Positions 63,139 through 64,000 of a DNA stretch of 64,000 nt are shown piece after piece. The translations under genes and the position numbers were made by a program. This DNA comes from Acidovorax sp. FJL06. GTDB lineage: Bacteria; Pseudomonadota; Gammaproteobacteria; Burkholderiales; Burkholderiaceae_C. The notes beneath the pieces are model-generated. The model searched no databases. It had not been told where the DNA came from and saw nothing but the letters and a program-made list of their open reading frames with translations. Location of the stretch: contig NZ_QAJR01000015.1 in the NCBI RefSeq assembly GCF_003852545.1, forward strand, positions 109,282 through 173,281. Direction: 5' to 3'. The first letter of the stretch is position 1. Every line of letters begins with the position of its first letter.

Positions 63139-64000
63139 ATGACCCCCCAAGACCTCAAAACCATCATGGGCTCCGGCCTGCTGTCCTTCCCCATCACGGA
63201 CTTCGACGAGCAGGGTGAATTCCGTCCCAAGTCCTACATCGAGCGCCTGGAGTGGCTGGCCCCCTACGGTGCCAGCGCCCTGTTTGCCGCTGGCGGCACG
63301 GGGGAGTACTTCTCGCTGGCCGGTGCGGAGTACAGCCAGGTCATCAAGACGGCCGTGGACACCTGCCGCGGCAAGGTGCCCATCATTGCCGGCGCCGGTG
63401 GCCCCACCCGCACCGCCATTGCCCATGCGCAAGAGGCCGAGCGCCTGGGGGCCCATGGCATCCTGCTCTTGCCCCACTACCTGACCGAAGCCGGCCAGGA
63501 GGGCCTGATCGCCCATGTCGAGCAGGTCTGCAAGAGCGTGAAGTTCGGTGTGATCGTCTACAACCGCGACCGCACCAAGCTGACCCCCGATTCGCTGGCC
63601 ATCCTGGCCGAGCGCTGCCCCAACCTGATCGGTTTCAAGGACGGGGTGGGCAACATCGAGGTCATGTCTTCGATCTACATGAAGATGGGCGACCGCTTTT
63701 CCTATCTGGGCGGTCTGCCCACGGCCGAGGTCTATGCAGCGGCCTACAAGGCGCTGGGCACGCCGGTGTATTCGTCTGCGGTGTTCAACTTCATCCCCAA
63801 GACCGCGATGGAGTTCTACAAAGCTGTGGCGGCCGACGACATGGCCACGCAGCACCGCTTGCTCAAGGAGTTTTTCATGCCGTATCTGGCCATCCGCAAC
63901 CGGGTGGAGGGCTATGGCGTCTCCATCATCAAGGCGGGGGCCAAGCTGGTGGGCCACGACGGCGGGCTGGTGCGCGCGCCGCTCACGGACCTCAAGCCCC
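63139..64000 (+). CDS. kdgD: 5-dehydro-4-deoxyglucarate dehydratase (3' partial)
   Basis: The open frame runs off the window end, with 287 residues visible from the ATG at 63139. It is a class I aldolase of the DapA/NAL family. The N-terminal [13 protein letters not shown] and GGTGEYFSL match KdgD rather than DapA, and the Schiff-base lysine is in [10 protein letters not shown]. KdgD converts 5-dehydro-4-deoxyglucarate to 2-oxoglutarate semialdehyde, water and CO2 in glucarate/galactarate catabolism. The rest of the pathway presumably lies beyond the window. Confidence 0.92.
   Translation, partial: MTPQDLKTIMGSGLLSFPITDFDEQGEFRPKSYIERLEWLAPYGASALFAAGGTGEYFSLAGAEYSQVIKTAVDTCRGKVPIIAGAGGPTRTAIAHAQEAERLGAHGILLLPHYLTEAGQEGLIAHVEQVCKSVKFGVIVYNRDRTKLTPDSLAILAERCPNLIGFKDGVGNIEVMSSIYMKMGDRFSYLGGLPTAEVYAAAYKALGTPVYSSAVFNFIPKTAMEFYKAVAADDMATQHRLLKEFFMPYLAIRNRVEGYGVSIIKAGAKLVGHDGGLVRAPLTDLKP

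Overview
The window is dense, high-GC chromosomal DNA whose gene content, gene neighbourhoods and small palindromic intergenic repeats fit a beta-proteobacterium of the family Comamonadaceae (Acidovorax-like). The family assignment is my inference from gene content, not from a marker-gene comparison. I see no rRNA, tRNA, CRISPR array, prophage or insertion sequence.

Layout. 1-14880: a cobalamin/metal region: cobN (5' end outside the window), cobO, a TonB-dependent receptor, a PepSY membrane protein, cobD, cobC, a HipA-like kinase plus DUF3037 pair, cobQ, and, beyond a reversed methyltransferase gene, cobT. Many of these genes overlap start-to-stop. 15112-22514: a membrane diguanylate cyclase, then a PotABCD-type ABC importer (ATPase, binding protein, two permeases) followed by a GntR regulator and an Asp/Glu/hydantoin-type racemase. 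22567-27513: an AbrB/Doc toxin-antitoxin pair, nth coupled to a LysR regulator, and a divergent amidase with a Bug-type binding protein. 27533-33195: a GyrI-like protein, an aminotransferase with slyX, a TetR regulator divergent from a 2,4-dienoyl-CoA-reductase-type flavoenzyme, and an RNase D-like exonuclease. 33235-38298: CYTH-CHAD triphosphatase, an orphan pstS, a chemoreceptor and a small protein. 38371-42965: a PAS-PAS-GGDEF cyclase, DUF6172, rhlE, DUF2721, a Sui1/YciH factor, DUF3820 and a 57-residue membrane protein. 43031-45650: a nitrosative-stress group (truncated haemoglobin, Ric/YtfE, divergent NsrR-like repressor) and serB. 45725-51003: a PdxA fused to an extra barrel-like domain, a divergent LysR, a serine hydrolase and a CbiM-like membrane protein. 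51077-58394: mfd, ispD-ispF, and a PNPOx-family gene divergent from a MocR regulator. 58408-64000: a LacI regulator, a nitroreductase, an acyl-CoA synthetase, a Crp/Fnr regulator and a 5-dehydro-4-deoxyglucarate dehydratase gene cut by the window end.

Most divergent pairs have recognisable palindromic operators between them: NsrR-type, TetR, LysR T-N11-A, LacI and GntR-like sites. Several convergent pairs are separated by one of three families of dispersed hairpin repeats. One copy of the first family appears to lie inside the cobD coding sequence.

The points most worth pursuing are the membrane-anchored CobN beside a TonB receptor and PepSY protein, the HipA-like/DUF3037 pair embedded by overlapping start/stop codons in the cob operon, the PdxA fusion, and the repeat families.
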